Shown piece by piece: positions 10,494 to 20,033 of a DNA stretch of 41,474 bases (positions within the stretch are counted from its first letter, which is position 1; every line of letters starts with the position of its first letter). The notes beneath the pieces are model-generated. The model saw nothing but the letters and a program-made list of their open reading frames with translations. It did no database searches and was not told where the DNA came from. Source of the DNA: Lysobacterales bacterium. Lineage in GTDB: Bacteria > Pseudomonadota > Gammaproteobacteria > Xanthomonadales > SZUA-36. The DNA lies in the NCBI GenBank assembly GCA_029935455.1, contig JAOZKI010000017.1:1-41474 (forward strand). The letters run 5' to 3'. Made by a program: the position numbers and the translations under genes.

Positions 10494-11018
10494 TCACCAG
10501 ATCAGATCGTCCGGTACCGGATGATCGCCCTCTTCCTCAGCGCTGGCGTCGCCGGATAAATCCGGCACATGGTCGGCTGACAGGGCGGCAATCTGATCGC
10601 GCAGCTGGGGATCAACCAGCAGATAGTTGCCACGCAAAAAAACCACGCCCAGGGAGCCGTCATTAACGGCAACCAGCTGCTCCGGAGTCACGCGTACGGT
10701 CCGGATGCGGCCCTTGAAGAGAAAGTTGCGCTTCAGCTCAGCGCCCTCAACATTTTGCGCTTGCCCGTCCAATAGGGCCTCTATTTCCTTGTTGATGCGG
10801 CGGCGTTCAAGATCCAGGGCGCGTTTCTCCGCCTTTGCCTGCTCCTGACTCGCCTTCTCCGCTTGCTTGCGCGCGCGATAGGCCGCATCCAGGGATATGT
10901 CCTGCCCACTGCCGCCTGTGCGCCGGCTCTTGGGGCGCCGCTTGGGTTTGGACTTTTTCTTGGGCCGGTCCTTGGCCAGGCCCAGGGCCATCAGTTGGTC
11001 TTGTAGGGATTCACTCAT
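10494..11018 (-). CDS. DUF2058 family protein (YaiL-like)
   Basis: 174 residues beginning MSESLQDQLMALGLAKD, the typical opening of DUF2058 proteins, followed by a strongly basic stretch (KKKSKPKRRPKSRR), a Lys/Arg/Glu/Ala-rich segment that looks like a coiled coil (about 50-90), and a C-terminal globular part containing VTPEQLVAVNDGSLGVVFLRGNYLLV. The basic N terminus would suit binding to nucleic acid, and family members have been described only loosely as nucleoprotein or polynucleotide-associated. The biochemical role is unknown. It is convergent with metH (16-base gap) and lies upstream of ugd on the same strand with 39 bases between. Confidence 0.85.
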   Translation of the reverse strand: MSESLQDQLMALGLAKDRPKKKSKPKRRPKSRRTGGSGQDISLDAAYRARKQAEKASQEQAKAEKRALDLERRRINKEIEALLDGQAQNVEGAELKRNFLFKGRIRTVRVTPEQLVAVNDGSLGVVFLRGNYLLVDPQLRDQIAALSADHVPDLSGDASAEEEGDHPVPDDLIW

Positions 11019-11057
11019 CGGAACTCAATATTTACCCATGTCGCCAGTTGGCGTCCG

Positions 11058-12380
11058 CTACGGGCGTCCAATTCCATAGTAGGTGAAGCCACGAGAGCGC
11101 ACCACGTCGGGCTGCCAAATATTGCGACCGTCCAGAATTACCGGTACCCGCATAAGTTCGGCCAGACGCCGAAAATCGGGCGCCCAAAACTGGCGCCATT
11201 CGGTCACCAGCGCCAGGGCGTCGGCACCTGCAGCTGCCGCATAAGGATCATCGAAAAACTCCAGTTGGTTCTGGTCACCAAAAAACGACCTGACCGCCCC
11301 CATGGCCTTGGGGTCATGGGCGCGGACACGAGCACCCGCCGTCAGCGCAGCCTCAATGAGATCAAGAGCCGGCGCCTCTCTAATATCGTCCGTATTGGGT
11401 TTGAAAGCCAGGCCCCAGACCGCCAGGGTAAAACCGCTGAGATCCTCCCCCGCATGACGCAGCAAGATCTCTCCCAACTTGCGGCGCTGGCGGTTGTTTA
11501 CCGACTCCACCGCCTGCAGAATTTGAGCGTCATAACCGGCTTCGGTAGCCGTATGCGCCAGCGCGCGCACATCTTTTGGGAAACAGCTACCGCCATAGCC
11601 GGCGCCGGGATAAATGAAAGAGTAGCCAATACGGGGGTCCGAACCAATCCCTAGGCGAACCTTCTCAATATCAGCGCCTACCGCCTCCGCCACATTGGCC
11701 ATTTCGTTCATGGCACTAATTCGGGTCGCCAGCATGGCGTTAGCGGCGTATTTGGTGAGCTCGGACGATCGCACGTCCATCACCAGAAGTTTTTCATGAT
11801 TGCGGTTAAAGGGCGCATAAAGTTCCCGCAGCATGGCGGCCGACGCCTCGTTCTCAACGCCGATCACGATTCGGTCTGGCTTCATAAAATCACCCACCGC
11901 CACACCTTCTGCTAAAAACTCCGGGTTGGAGGCGACTGAGAAGTCCATGTTGACACCGCGTTCCGCCAAACGGGTTTCTATGACGCTGCGAACGCGGTCA
12001 GCAGTGCCCACAGGAACCGTTGATTTGGTTACCACCAGCAGCGAGTGCTGCATGGCATCACCGACAGCCGCCGCCACCGCCAAAACATGACTCAGGTCTG
12101 CGGAGCCGTCTTCATCTGACGGCGTACCCACCGCGATCATTAAGATCTCGGCATCCAGAACAGCCTGTTCCATGGAGGTTGTGAACTGCAGCCGCTCCTC
12201 CTTCTGATTGCGCTGAACCATTTCCGCAAGACCCGGCTCGTAAATGGGAATCACGCCTGCCCGCAGCTGCTTGACGCGTTCTGCATCTACATCCATGCAG
12301 GTAACCTGGTGTCCTACCTCGGCTAAGCCAGCGGCTGACACAAGGCCAACGTATCCACCACCAATAACTGATACTTTCAT
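11058..12380 (-). CDS. ugd: UDP-glucose 6-dehydrogenase
   Basis: Oxidises UDP-glucose to UDP-glucuronate in two NAD-linked steps, supplying precursors for exopolysaccharide, capsule or lipid A/LPS modification. 440 residues, the usual length for bacterial Ugd. The N terminus MKVSVIGGGYVGLVSAAGLAE is the Rossmann NAD-binding loop; the catalytic cysteine lies in GYGGSCFPKDVRAL (Cys 266); the C-terminal UDP-binding domain contains AVWGLAFKPNTDDIREAPAL. No polysaccharide cluster surrounds it here, so its product use cannot be deduced. UDP-mannose/GDP-mannose dehydrogenases share the fold, but the GGSCFPKD context and length favour Ugd. Confidence 0.95.
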   Translation of the reverse strand: MKVSVIGGGYVGLVSAAGLAEVGHQVTCMDVDAERVKQLRAGVIPIYEPGLAEMVQRNQKEERLQFTTSMEQAVLDAEILMIAVGTPSDEDGSADLSHVLAVAAAVGDAMQHSLLVVTKSTVPVGTADRVRSVIETRLAERGVNMDFSVASNPEFLAEGVAVGDFMKPDRIVIGVENEASAAMLRELYAPFNRNHEKLLVMDVRSSELTKYAANAMLATRISAMNEMANVAEAVGADIEKVRLGIGSDPRIGYSFIYPGAGYGGSCFPKDVRALAHTATEAGYDAQILQAVESVNNRQRRKLGEILLRHAGEDLSGFTLAVWGLAFKPNTDDIREAPALDLIEAALTAGARVRAHDPKAMGAVRSFFGDQNQLEFFDDPYAAAAGADALALVTEWRQFWAPDFRRLAELMRVPVILDGRNIWQPDVVRSRGFTYYGIGRP

Positions 12381-12455
12381 CGTCCTACTCGACTCCTAAC
12401 ATGGTCCTTTGCATCACGAAGCCGGCCACGCCGTAAAAGCACAGCCGGCCCCCTG

Positions 12456-13136
12456 TTACTCAATACCGAGTAGCTCGACCTCAAAGACCAGCGTGGCGTT
12501 GGGTGGAATGGGACCGCCGCCGGCCGCCCCGTAGCCCAGTTCCGGGTTGATATAGAACTCGTATTTGCTACCCACGGGCATGAGCTGCACACCCTCGGTC
12601 CAGCCGGGGATGACCTGGTTCAGACCGAAAGTCACCGGCTCACCACCCATGGAGCTATCAAACTCGGTGCCATCAATCAGCGTGCCACGGTAGTGCACGG
12701 TCACGCGGTCCGTGGCAGCTGGCATGGGGCCGGAACCCTGTTCCAGCACCTTGTATTGAAGACCTGAGTCCGTGGTCATGACCCCTTCCCGGCCTGCGTT
12801 CTCCGCAAGAAACGCATCACCGGCGGCTTTATTCGCCTCCGCCTTGGCCGCCTGCAGGGCCACCTGCTCTTCCTGCTGCTGTCGCACGTATTCGTTCAGG
12901 AAGGCACGCGCATCATCATCACTCATGGCCAGTTCCCCACCGGTGTACTTGGCTTTCAGGGCTGTCAGCAGCGTATCAATGTCCACATCGGTGCCCTGAG
13001 CCTGCAGAGATTGAGCGATGTTCATGCCAATGGCGTAACTCAATTTTTCTTTGTCGGTCTCCTGAGCCAGGGCCTGAGACCCACTCAATAACAGGGCGGA
13101 AGCGGCAACCAGCCGCACATGACGCAATGAGTTCAT
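12456..13136 (-). CDS. FKBP-type peptidyl-prolyl isomerase, periplasmic (FkpA/Mip-like)
   Basis: 226 residues. A signal peptide (MNSLRHVRLVAASALLLSGSQALAQ) is followed by the alpha-helical FKBP N-terminal dimerisation domain (about 27-115; KLSYAIGMNIAQSLQ) and the FKBP catalytic domain (about 125-226) with VTVHYRGTLIDGTEFDSS, the VIPGWTEGVQLM motif and PELGYG. This is the architecture of FkpA, FklB and Mip: V-shaped dimeric chaperone-isomerases that fold outer-membrane or secreted proteins. The start has an AGGAG at a good distance. It is divergent from the GntR/ABC operon and upstream of ugd on the same strand. Confidence 0.93.
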   Translation of the reverse strand: MNSLRHVRLVAASALLLSGSQALAQETDKEKLSYAIGMNIAQSLQAQGTDVDIDTLLTALKAKYTGGELAMSDDDARAFLNEYVRQQQEEQVALQAAKAEANKAAGDAFLAENAGREGVMTTDSGLQYKVLEQGSGPMPAATDRVTVHYRGTLIDGTEFDSSMGGEPVTFGLNQVIPGWTEGVQLMPVGSKYEFYINPELGYGAAGGGPIPPNATLVFEVELLGIE

Positions 13137-13221
13137 GCGGGTACTACTCCTTTATAAATGCAGGCGCGCATTGTCCTAGACCGCAGGCACAGTAGCAAGC
13201 CACGCGCCGATTTCAGGGGGC

Positions 13222-13262
13222 TTGCGCCCTGCGCGTTAGGGTGTTATAGTTTACTACAACAC
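13222..13262 (+). promoter_or_regulatory. Promoter and GntR/YtrA-type operator of the 71-aa protein-gntR-ABC operon
   Basis: A near-perfect palindrome GTGTTATAG-TTTA-CTACAACAC (13241-13262; one mismatch between 9-bp arms) overlaps a TATAGT -10 (13245-13250), with TTGCGC (13222-13227) at 17 bp as a partial -35. Its form, GTGT...ACAC with TA-rich inner parts, resembles the sites bound by YtrA-subfamily GntR repressors, and such a regulator is encoded as the second gene. Binding would block RNA polymerase, which argues for autorepression. Confidence 0.7.
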
Positions 13263-13313
13263 TAACAAACAACATCACCAGCACAGTCGTGCTGAAGAAG
13301 GAGGATGAGAAAA

Positions 13314-13529
13314 ATGTCTGTGTTCCGGCGTCGCAAAAAAGTCCGCATCTCAGATCGCCTGGCGTTGCTGTGCGCACTGGTGCTGGTGCTCTCTGCAGCC
13401 TCGAGTTGGTTATCAGGCAGCGCGCGCACGGCAGAGGCACCGGCGACGGTGCAGGCGGAAGAGACCGAAGTCACTCCGGTCCACGCCAGCAGCAATCACA
13501 GCGGCCTGATTCTGTTCCGGGGTGGCTGA
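13314..13529 (+). CDS. Small single-pass membrane protein of unknown function, first gene of the GntR/ABC operon
   Basis: 71 residues if translation starts at the ATG at 13314, which has AAGGAGG nine bases upstream; the ATG at 13305 directly abuts that site and is unlikely. A basic head (RRRKKVR) precedes one hydrophobic helix (about 15-33, LALLCALVLVLSAASSWL), then a 38-residue acidic/Thr-rich tail, so either an inner-membrane protein with a periplasmic tail or a cleaved exported peptide. I do not recognise a family. The stop is 5 bases before the gntR start, and the operator lies about 50 bases upstream, so this is the promoter-proximal gene of the operon. A natural guess is a small accessory or sensor subunit of the ABC transporter, unproven. 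Confidence 0.65.
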   Translation: MSVFRRRKKVRISDRLALLCALVLVLSAASSWLSGSARTAEAPATVQAEETEVTPVHASSNHSGLILFRGG

Positions 13530-13534
13530 GCGGC

Positions 13535-13906
13535 ATGATCAGCCAGTGGAATGACAGCCAGCCCATCTACTGGCAGTTGAAGGAGCGCACGGTTGCCATG
13601 ATTCTCGATGGCACCCTGCGCGAGGGGGACGCGCTGCCCTCGGTACGCAACGTTGCCTCTGAATTTCAACTCAACCCCATTACCGTTTCCAAGGCCTATC
13701 AAACCCTGGTTGATGAGGGTCTGGTAGAGAAACGTCGGGGGCTGGGCATGTTTGTGAAAGAAGGCGCTGGCCAGCAACTCAAAGACAGCGAGCGCAAAAA
13801 GTTTATCGAGGAAGAATGGCCGGCCATGCTGGCCCGCATTGAACAGCTGGGACTGTCACTGACCACACTGATGGCAGATAAGAATGAACAGGAGGATGGG
13901 GAATGA
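13535..13906 (+). CDS. GntR-family transcriptional repressor, YtrA subfamily
   Basis: 123 residues from the ATG at 13535 (MISQWNDSQPIYWQLKERT), preceded by GGGGTGG; the longer ORF in the track is an upstream extension through another gene. A GntR winged helix occupies about 10-75, with ALPSVRNVASEFQLNPITVSKAYQTLVDEGLV as the recognition region. The remaining ~45 residues are too short for a ligand-binding FCD or UTRA domain, the hallmark of YtrA regulators, which repress ABC transporter operons and respond to cell-envelope stress or antibiotics in several bacteria. The stop overlaps the ATPase start (ATGA). The palindrome upstream of the operon is its likely binding site. Confidence 0.9.
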   Translation: MISQWNDSQPIYWQLKERTVAMILDGTLREGDALPSVRNVASEFQLNPITVSKAYQTLVDEGLVEKRRGLGMFVKEGAGQQLKDSERKKFIEEEWPAMLARIEQLGLSLTTLMADKNEQEDGE

Positions 13907-14766
13907 GTATGGTGGTTGAGGCCCGGGGCCTGAGTAAACGCTATGGACGTTTTCAGGCCGTGCGCGATATTGATCTATCCATTCCGGCGGGACGTATTGT
14001 TGGACTGATTGGCCCCAACGGCGCTGGCAAAACATCAGCATTAAAAGCGATTCTGGGGCTGGCCACCTTTGATGGCGAACTCAGCGTGCTTGGCAAGAAC
14101 CCCGCCCGCCAGCGCGCGGCGCTGATGGAAGATGTCTGCTTTATTGCCGACGTGGCCGTACTGCCCCGATGGATTCGCGTCCATGAACTCATTACGCTGA
14201 CAGAAAAGCTCCATACGCGGTTCTCCCGCGAAAAATGCCTGCACTATCTGAGCCAGACCAAAATCCAGCAGGATCAGCGGGTCAAGCAGCTATCGAAAGG
14301 CATGGTGGTACAACTTCATCTGGCGCTGGTCATGGCCATTGATGCGAAGCTGCTGGTTCTGGATGAGCCCACCCTGGGACTCGACATCCTGTACCGCAAG
14401 ACCTTCTACACCAACCTCCTCAATGACTACTTTGACGACCAACGAACCATCATCATTACCACCCACCAGGTGGAAGAGGTGGAACATATCCTGACGGACC
14501 TCATTTTTATTCAGGACGGTCGCATTGCGCTGGACTGCAGCATGGAGGCGGTGGAAGAACGCTACTGCGAGTTAATGGTGCGCGCCGACCAGGCCGAGGC
14601 CGCCCGGGCGCTGCATCCGCTTTTCGAGCGCGTGCTTATGGGTCGTCATATTTTTCTCTACGATCGTGCCGACCGGGAGCGCCTGGCCGCGCTCGGTGAA
14701 CTGCATACGCCCAGTGTGGCCGACCTCTTTGTTGCCACCATGAGTCAGCAGGAGGGCGAGGCATGA
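13903..14766 (+). CDS. ABC transporter ATP-binding protein (YtrB-like)
   Basis: 287 residues. Walker A GPNGAGKT (37-44), signature LSKGM in place of the common LSGGQ, Walker B LLVLDEPT (Asp 154, Glu 155) and the H-loop TTH are all present, so it should hydrolyse ATP. The C-terminal ~65 residues are an extension beyond the nucleotide-binding domain. The start overlaps the gntR stop (ATGA) with AGGAGG seven bases upstream, and its own stop overlaps the permease start in the same way. The pairing with a YtrA-type regulator and a single permease indicates an ABC-2 type exporter; the substrate is unknown. Confidence 0.92.
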   Translation: MSMVVEARGLSKRYGRFQAVRDIDLSIPAGRIVGLIGPNGAGKTSALKAILGLATFDGELSVLGKNPARQRAALMEDVCFIADVAVLPRWIRVHELITLTEKLHTRFSREKCLHYLSQTKIQQDQRVKQLSKGMVVQLHLALVMAIDAKLLVLDEPTLGLDILYRKTFYTNLLNDYFDDQRTIIITTHQVEEVEHILTDLIFIQDGRIALDCSMEAVEERYCELMVRADQAEAARALHPLFERVLMGRHIFLYDRADRERLAALGELHTPSVADLFVATMSQQEGEA

Positions 14767-15713
14767 ACCGCTTGTTGGCACTGATACAGCGCGAATACTG
14801 GGAAAACCGCGGCGCTCTGCGCACCACTCCGCTGGTGATCGGTGGCCTCTACCTACTGGGCACGCTGATGAGCCTGGCCACCGCCATCTACTTCGATAAC
14901 GAGCTGTTCACCATGCGCGAAGCGCTGTTTGGCCTGTCCCAGGTTCCAGAAGCCAGCCGCAGCAACATTATTTACAACATCAATCTGTTTGGCGGCTCTT
15001 TCCTGTTCACGCTGGTTCTGGGCTTTGTGGTGTTCTTCTATCTGCTGGGCGCCCTGTTTGACGACCGTAAAGACCGCTCCATCCTGTTCTGGAAATCCTT
15101 GCCGGCCTCTGATCTGCAAACACTGCTGTCCAAACTGCTCACAGCCATGGTGGTCGCCCCACTGATTTTCTGGGGCGTCTATGTGGTGACGCAGCTGCTC
15201 ACAGGCTTGATAGCCGCTGGCCTGGTGGCCTACGCGGGTGAAAACCCCTGGACGTTGCTGATAAGCGCCAGCAGCCCCATCAAGGCCTGGCTACTGGTAC
15301 TCGCTTCCTGGCTGTCGCAGGCAATCTGGGCCCTGCCCATTTACGGCTGGCTGCTGCTGGTATCCGCCTACGCCCCCCGCATACCGCTGCTGTTTGCGCT
15401 GCTCCCGCCGCTGGCCTTTGCCGTATTGCAGCTGTGGCTGGACTTTCTGCGCACCTTTACCTTGCAGGAAAATCTTTTTGGCTTGCTTGGGCGCTGGTTT
15501 GCCAACAGCCCCCTCATACTCACGGCGGACGACAGAAACGACCGCGTGGAAATCGCCCTGGGCATTCCCACCAATGCCCAGTTTGACCACAGCGTCACGC
15601 TCAGCAATATGCTGGATCGCCTGATCAGCATGGACATGCTCGCGGGCCTGGGGATCGCTGCCATCTTTCTGGCTGGTGCCCTGTGGCTGCGCCGGCGCGC
15701 GACGGAAAGCTGA
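14763..15713 (+). CDS. ABC-2 type transporter permease
   Basis: 316 residues, beginning MNRLLALIQREYWENRGALRTTPL, a typical cytoplasmic head of ABC-2 permeases, followed by about six hydrophobic segments (about 25-45, 80-105, 135-160, 170-210, 215-230 and 290-310 by eye). The region DDRKDRSILFWKSLPASD between the second and third helices is the cytoplasmic coupling stretch common in these permeases. It partners the ATPase encoded just upstream (4-base ATGA overlap, AGGAGGG seven bases before). A single permease gene implies a homodimer. The gene ends at tandem hairpins. Confidence 0.88.
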   Translation: MNRLLALIQREYWENRGALRTTPLVIGGLYLLGTLMSLATAIYFDNELFTMREALFGLSQVPEASRSNIIYNINLFGGSFLFTLVLGFVVFFYLLGALFDDRKDRSILFWKSLPASDLQTLLSKLLTAMVVAPLIFWGVYVVTQLLTGLIAAGLVAYAGENPWTLLISASSPIKAWLLVLASWLSQAIWALPIYGWLLLVSAYAPRIPLLFALLPPLAFAVLQLWLDFLRTFTLQENLFGLLGRWFANSPLILTADDRNDRVEIALGIPTNAQFDHSVTLSNMLDRLISMDMLAGLGIAAIFLAGALWLRRRATES

Positions 15714-15751
15714 AGCTACATCTGCCGTAGCTGCCGGGCCCTGGGCCCGGC
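15714..15751. terminator. Tandem hairpins between convergent permease and fumC genes
   Basis: AGCTAC-7-GTAGCT (15714-15732) is followed at once by a perfect 9-bp inverted repeat GCCGGGCCC-T-GGGCCCGGC (15733-15751). It lies between two convergent genes and begins right after the permease stop, so a bidirectional terminator is likely, although no T run follows on either strand. Confidence 0.5.
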
Positions 15752-15766
15752 GCTGCTCAGCGGAGT

Positions 15767-17164
15767 CTATTCGTTGATACCGCCGCGGGTAAGTGCCAGC
15801 GGATCCAGCAACTCGCGCAGTTTCTCTTCACTGAGATCCGTCCGGTCCAGGGCCACCTCAAGAATCGGGCGCCCTTCCTTATACGCCTGCTTGGCCGTCG
15901 CCGCACCGAGCTCATAGCCAATAACCGGATTCAGTGCCGTCACCAGAATCGGGTTGCGCTCCAGGGCCTCACTCACGCGGTCACTACGCACCTTGAACCC
16001 GGCAATGGCGGAATCGGCCAGGGCACGACTGATGGTGCTGAGAATATGCAGGCTTTGCAGCAGGTTATAGGCCACCATGGGCAGCATAACGTTGAGCTGG
16101 AAGTTTCCTGCCTGGCCGCCCACGGTAATGGCCGTGTCGTTGCCAATCACATGAGCGCAGGCCATGCAGGTCGCCTCGGGAATCACCGGATTCACCTTGC
16201 CCGGCATGATGGACGAACCGGGCTGCAGCGCGGGCAACTCGATATCCCCAATACCCGCCAGCGGGCCAGAGTTCATCAGGCGCAGATCATTGGCGATCTT
16301 CATCAGGCTGCAGGCATAGGTCTTAAGCTGGCCGGACAGTTCAACCGCCGCATCCTGGGAAGAAATACCCTCAAAGTAATCATCCGCTGCCACAAAGGGA
16401 AATCCCGTGGCCGCCGCCAGCGCTGAAGCCATGCGCGGCCCGAACTCCTCGTGCGCATTGATCCCCGTACCCACGGCTGTGCCACCCTGGGGCAAGCGCT
16501 GCATGCGCTGCAGGGCGGATTCAATGCGTTGCATACCGGAACTGACCTGACTGGACCAGGCGCCGAGTTCCTGACCAAAGGTTACCGGCATGGCATCCAT
16601 GAGATGGGTGCGGCCGGTTTTCACGGTCTGATCCAGCTCCTGTGCCCGCTGGTCAATGGTAGCGCGCAAGTGCGCCATGGCCGGCAGCAGCGTCTCGCTG
16701 GCCACCAGGCAGGCACTAACCTGAATCGCCGTCGGGATCACATCGTTAGAACTCTGCCCCATATTCACATGGTCATTGGGGTGTACGTCCGGCCCGTCTC
16801 CCATGCTGGCCAGGCGTGCGATGACTTCGTTCGCATTCATGTTAGAACTGGTGCCCGATCCGGTCTGGAAAATGTCAATCGGGAAGTGTTCATCCACTTC
16901 CCCGCTCGCCACACGCTCAGCCGCGGCGCTGATGGCCTGCGCACGATCACTGTCCAGCAGACCCAGAGCCTCGTGCACGCTCGCCGCCGAGCCTTTGATT
17001 AAGCCGAGCGCGCGGATGAAGGGCCGGGGCACCGGCAGACCGCTGATGGGAAAATTGTTGACCGCGCGCTGGGTCTGCGCGCCCCAGTGGGCCCAGGCGG
17101 GTACCTGCAGCTCACCCATGCTGTCATGTTCCGTGCGTGTGCTTTGATCGTTGCTTGCGCTCAT
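15767..17164 (-). CDS. fumC: Fumarate hydratase class II
   Basis: Iron-free, tetrameric fumarase interconverting fumarate and malate in the TCA cycle. 465 residues, the usual class II length. Signatures: TGSGTSSNMNANEV, the HPNDHVNMGQSSND stretch with active-site residues, TGRTHLMDA, and the superfamily loop GSSIMPGKVNPV with the catalytic serine region. The first ~18 residues are a polar extension before GELQVPAWAHWGAQT. Argininosuccinate lyase and aspartase share the loop, but the combined motifs and length fit FumC. It is divergent from purB, another member of the same superfamily; that is probably coincidence. Being oxygen-stable, it is compatible with oxidative conditions. Confidence 0.97.
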   Translation of the reverse strand: MSASNDQSTRTEHDSMGELQVPAWAHWGAQTQRAVNNFPISGLPVPRPFIRALGLIKGSAASVHEALGLLDSDRAQAISAAAERVASGEVDEHFPIDIFQTGSGTSSNMNANEVIARLASMGDGPDVHPNDHVNMGQSSNDVIPTAIQVSACLVASETLLPAMAHLRATIDQRAQELDQTVKTGRTHLMDAMPVTFGQELGAWSSQVSSGMQRIESALQRMQRLPQGGTAVGTGINAHEEFGPRMASALAAATGFPFVAADDYFEGISSQDAAVELSGQLKTYACSLMKIANDLRLMNSGPLAGIGDIELPALQPGSSIMPGKVNPVIPEATCMACAHVIGNDTAITVGGQAGNFQLNVMLPMVAYNLLQSLHILSTISRALADSAIAGFKVRSDRVSEALERNPILVTALNPVIGYELGAATAKQAYKEGRPILEVALDRTDLSEEKLRELLDPLALTRGGINE

Positions 17165-17239
17165 GCGAAAAGACTCCAGCCAATCGTGTTATCGGGTTTA
17201 GGTAAGCGTCTCGACATCGGGACGCCCAAATCGCGCCCG

Positions 17240-17245
17240 ATTATA
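17240..17245 (-). promoter_or_regulatory. Candidate -10 box for fumC
   Basis: Minus-strand TATAAT about 76 bases upstream of the fumC ATG. No good -35 is seen at 17 bp (TCCCTG), so only the -10 can be supported. Confidence 0.4.
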
Positions 17246-17335
17246 CGCCTGAGCGCCGCTTGCAGGGAGTAGAAAAGCTGCCTTCGGGGCTGCTAGGCGT
17301 GCCGCTGGCGTGTATCATTGCGGCCCAAAGCATGA

Positions 17336-19884
<2,549 letters not shown>

Positions 19885-19909
19885 GAGCGTCCCACACCGT
19901 GCACGCGAT

Positions 19910-19927
19910 GCTGTGATATATCACAGC
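19910..19927. promoter_or_regulatory. 18-bp perfect palindrome upstream of sucA
   Basis: GCTGTGATATATCACAGC is fully self-complementary and lies about 50 bp upstream of the expected sucA transcription start. TGTGA/TCACA half-sites match CRP/Vfr, but the spacer is 4 bp, the geometry of FNR sites (14 bp total), not the 6 bp of CRP. It could also fold into a weak hairpin after roxA, but the following TTAAAAACC is not a T run, so an operator is preferred. Confidence 0.55.
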
Positions 19928-19935
19928 TTAAAAAC

Positions 19936-19964
19936 CTGTAAATCCTCGAATTTATCGCTATAAT
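19936..19964 (+). promoter_or_regulatory. Candidate sucA promoter
   Basis: TATAAT (19959-19964) is a perfect -10; CTGTAA at 17 bp is a poor -35, which suits an activated promoter. The leader would be about 60 bases. Confidence 0.55.
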
Positions 19965-20033
19965 CGCCTAGCTATTTACTCGGGCCTACAGGCTCGGACC
20001 AGGGACCCCCTAACCTAGCCGGAACGCAAACTT

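Noticed and set aside
12421-12450. GCCGGC repeated on both sides of a 17-base loop between ugd and the FKBP gene
   Set aside because: GCCGGC is self-complementary and common in GC-rich DNA; the loop is long and no T run follows, so a terminator is not supported.
13215-13232. CAGGGGG/CGCCCTG imperfect repeat upstream of the GntR operon
   Set aside because: One mismatch in 7 bp and overlaps the proposed -35; the adjacent 9-bp palindrome explains regulation better.
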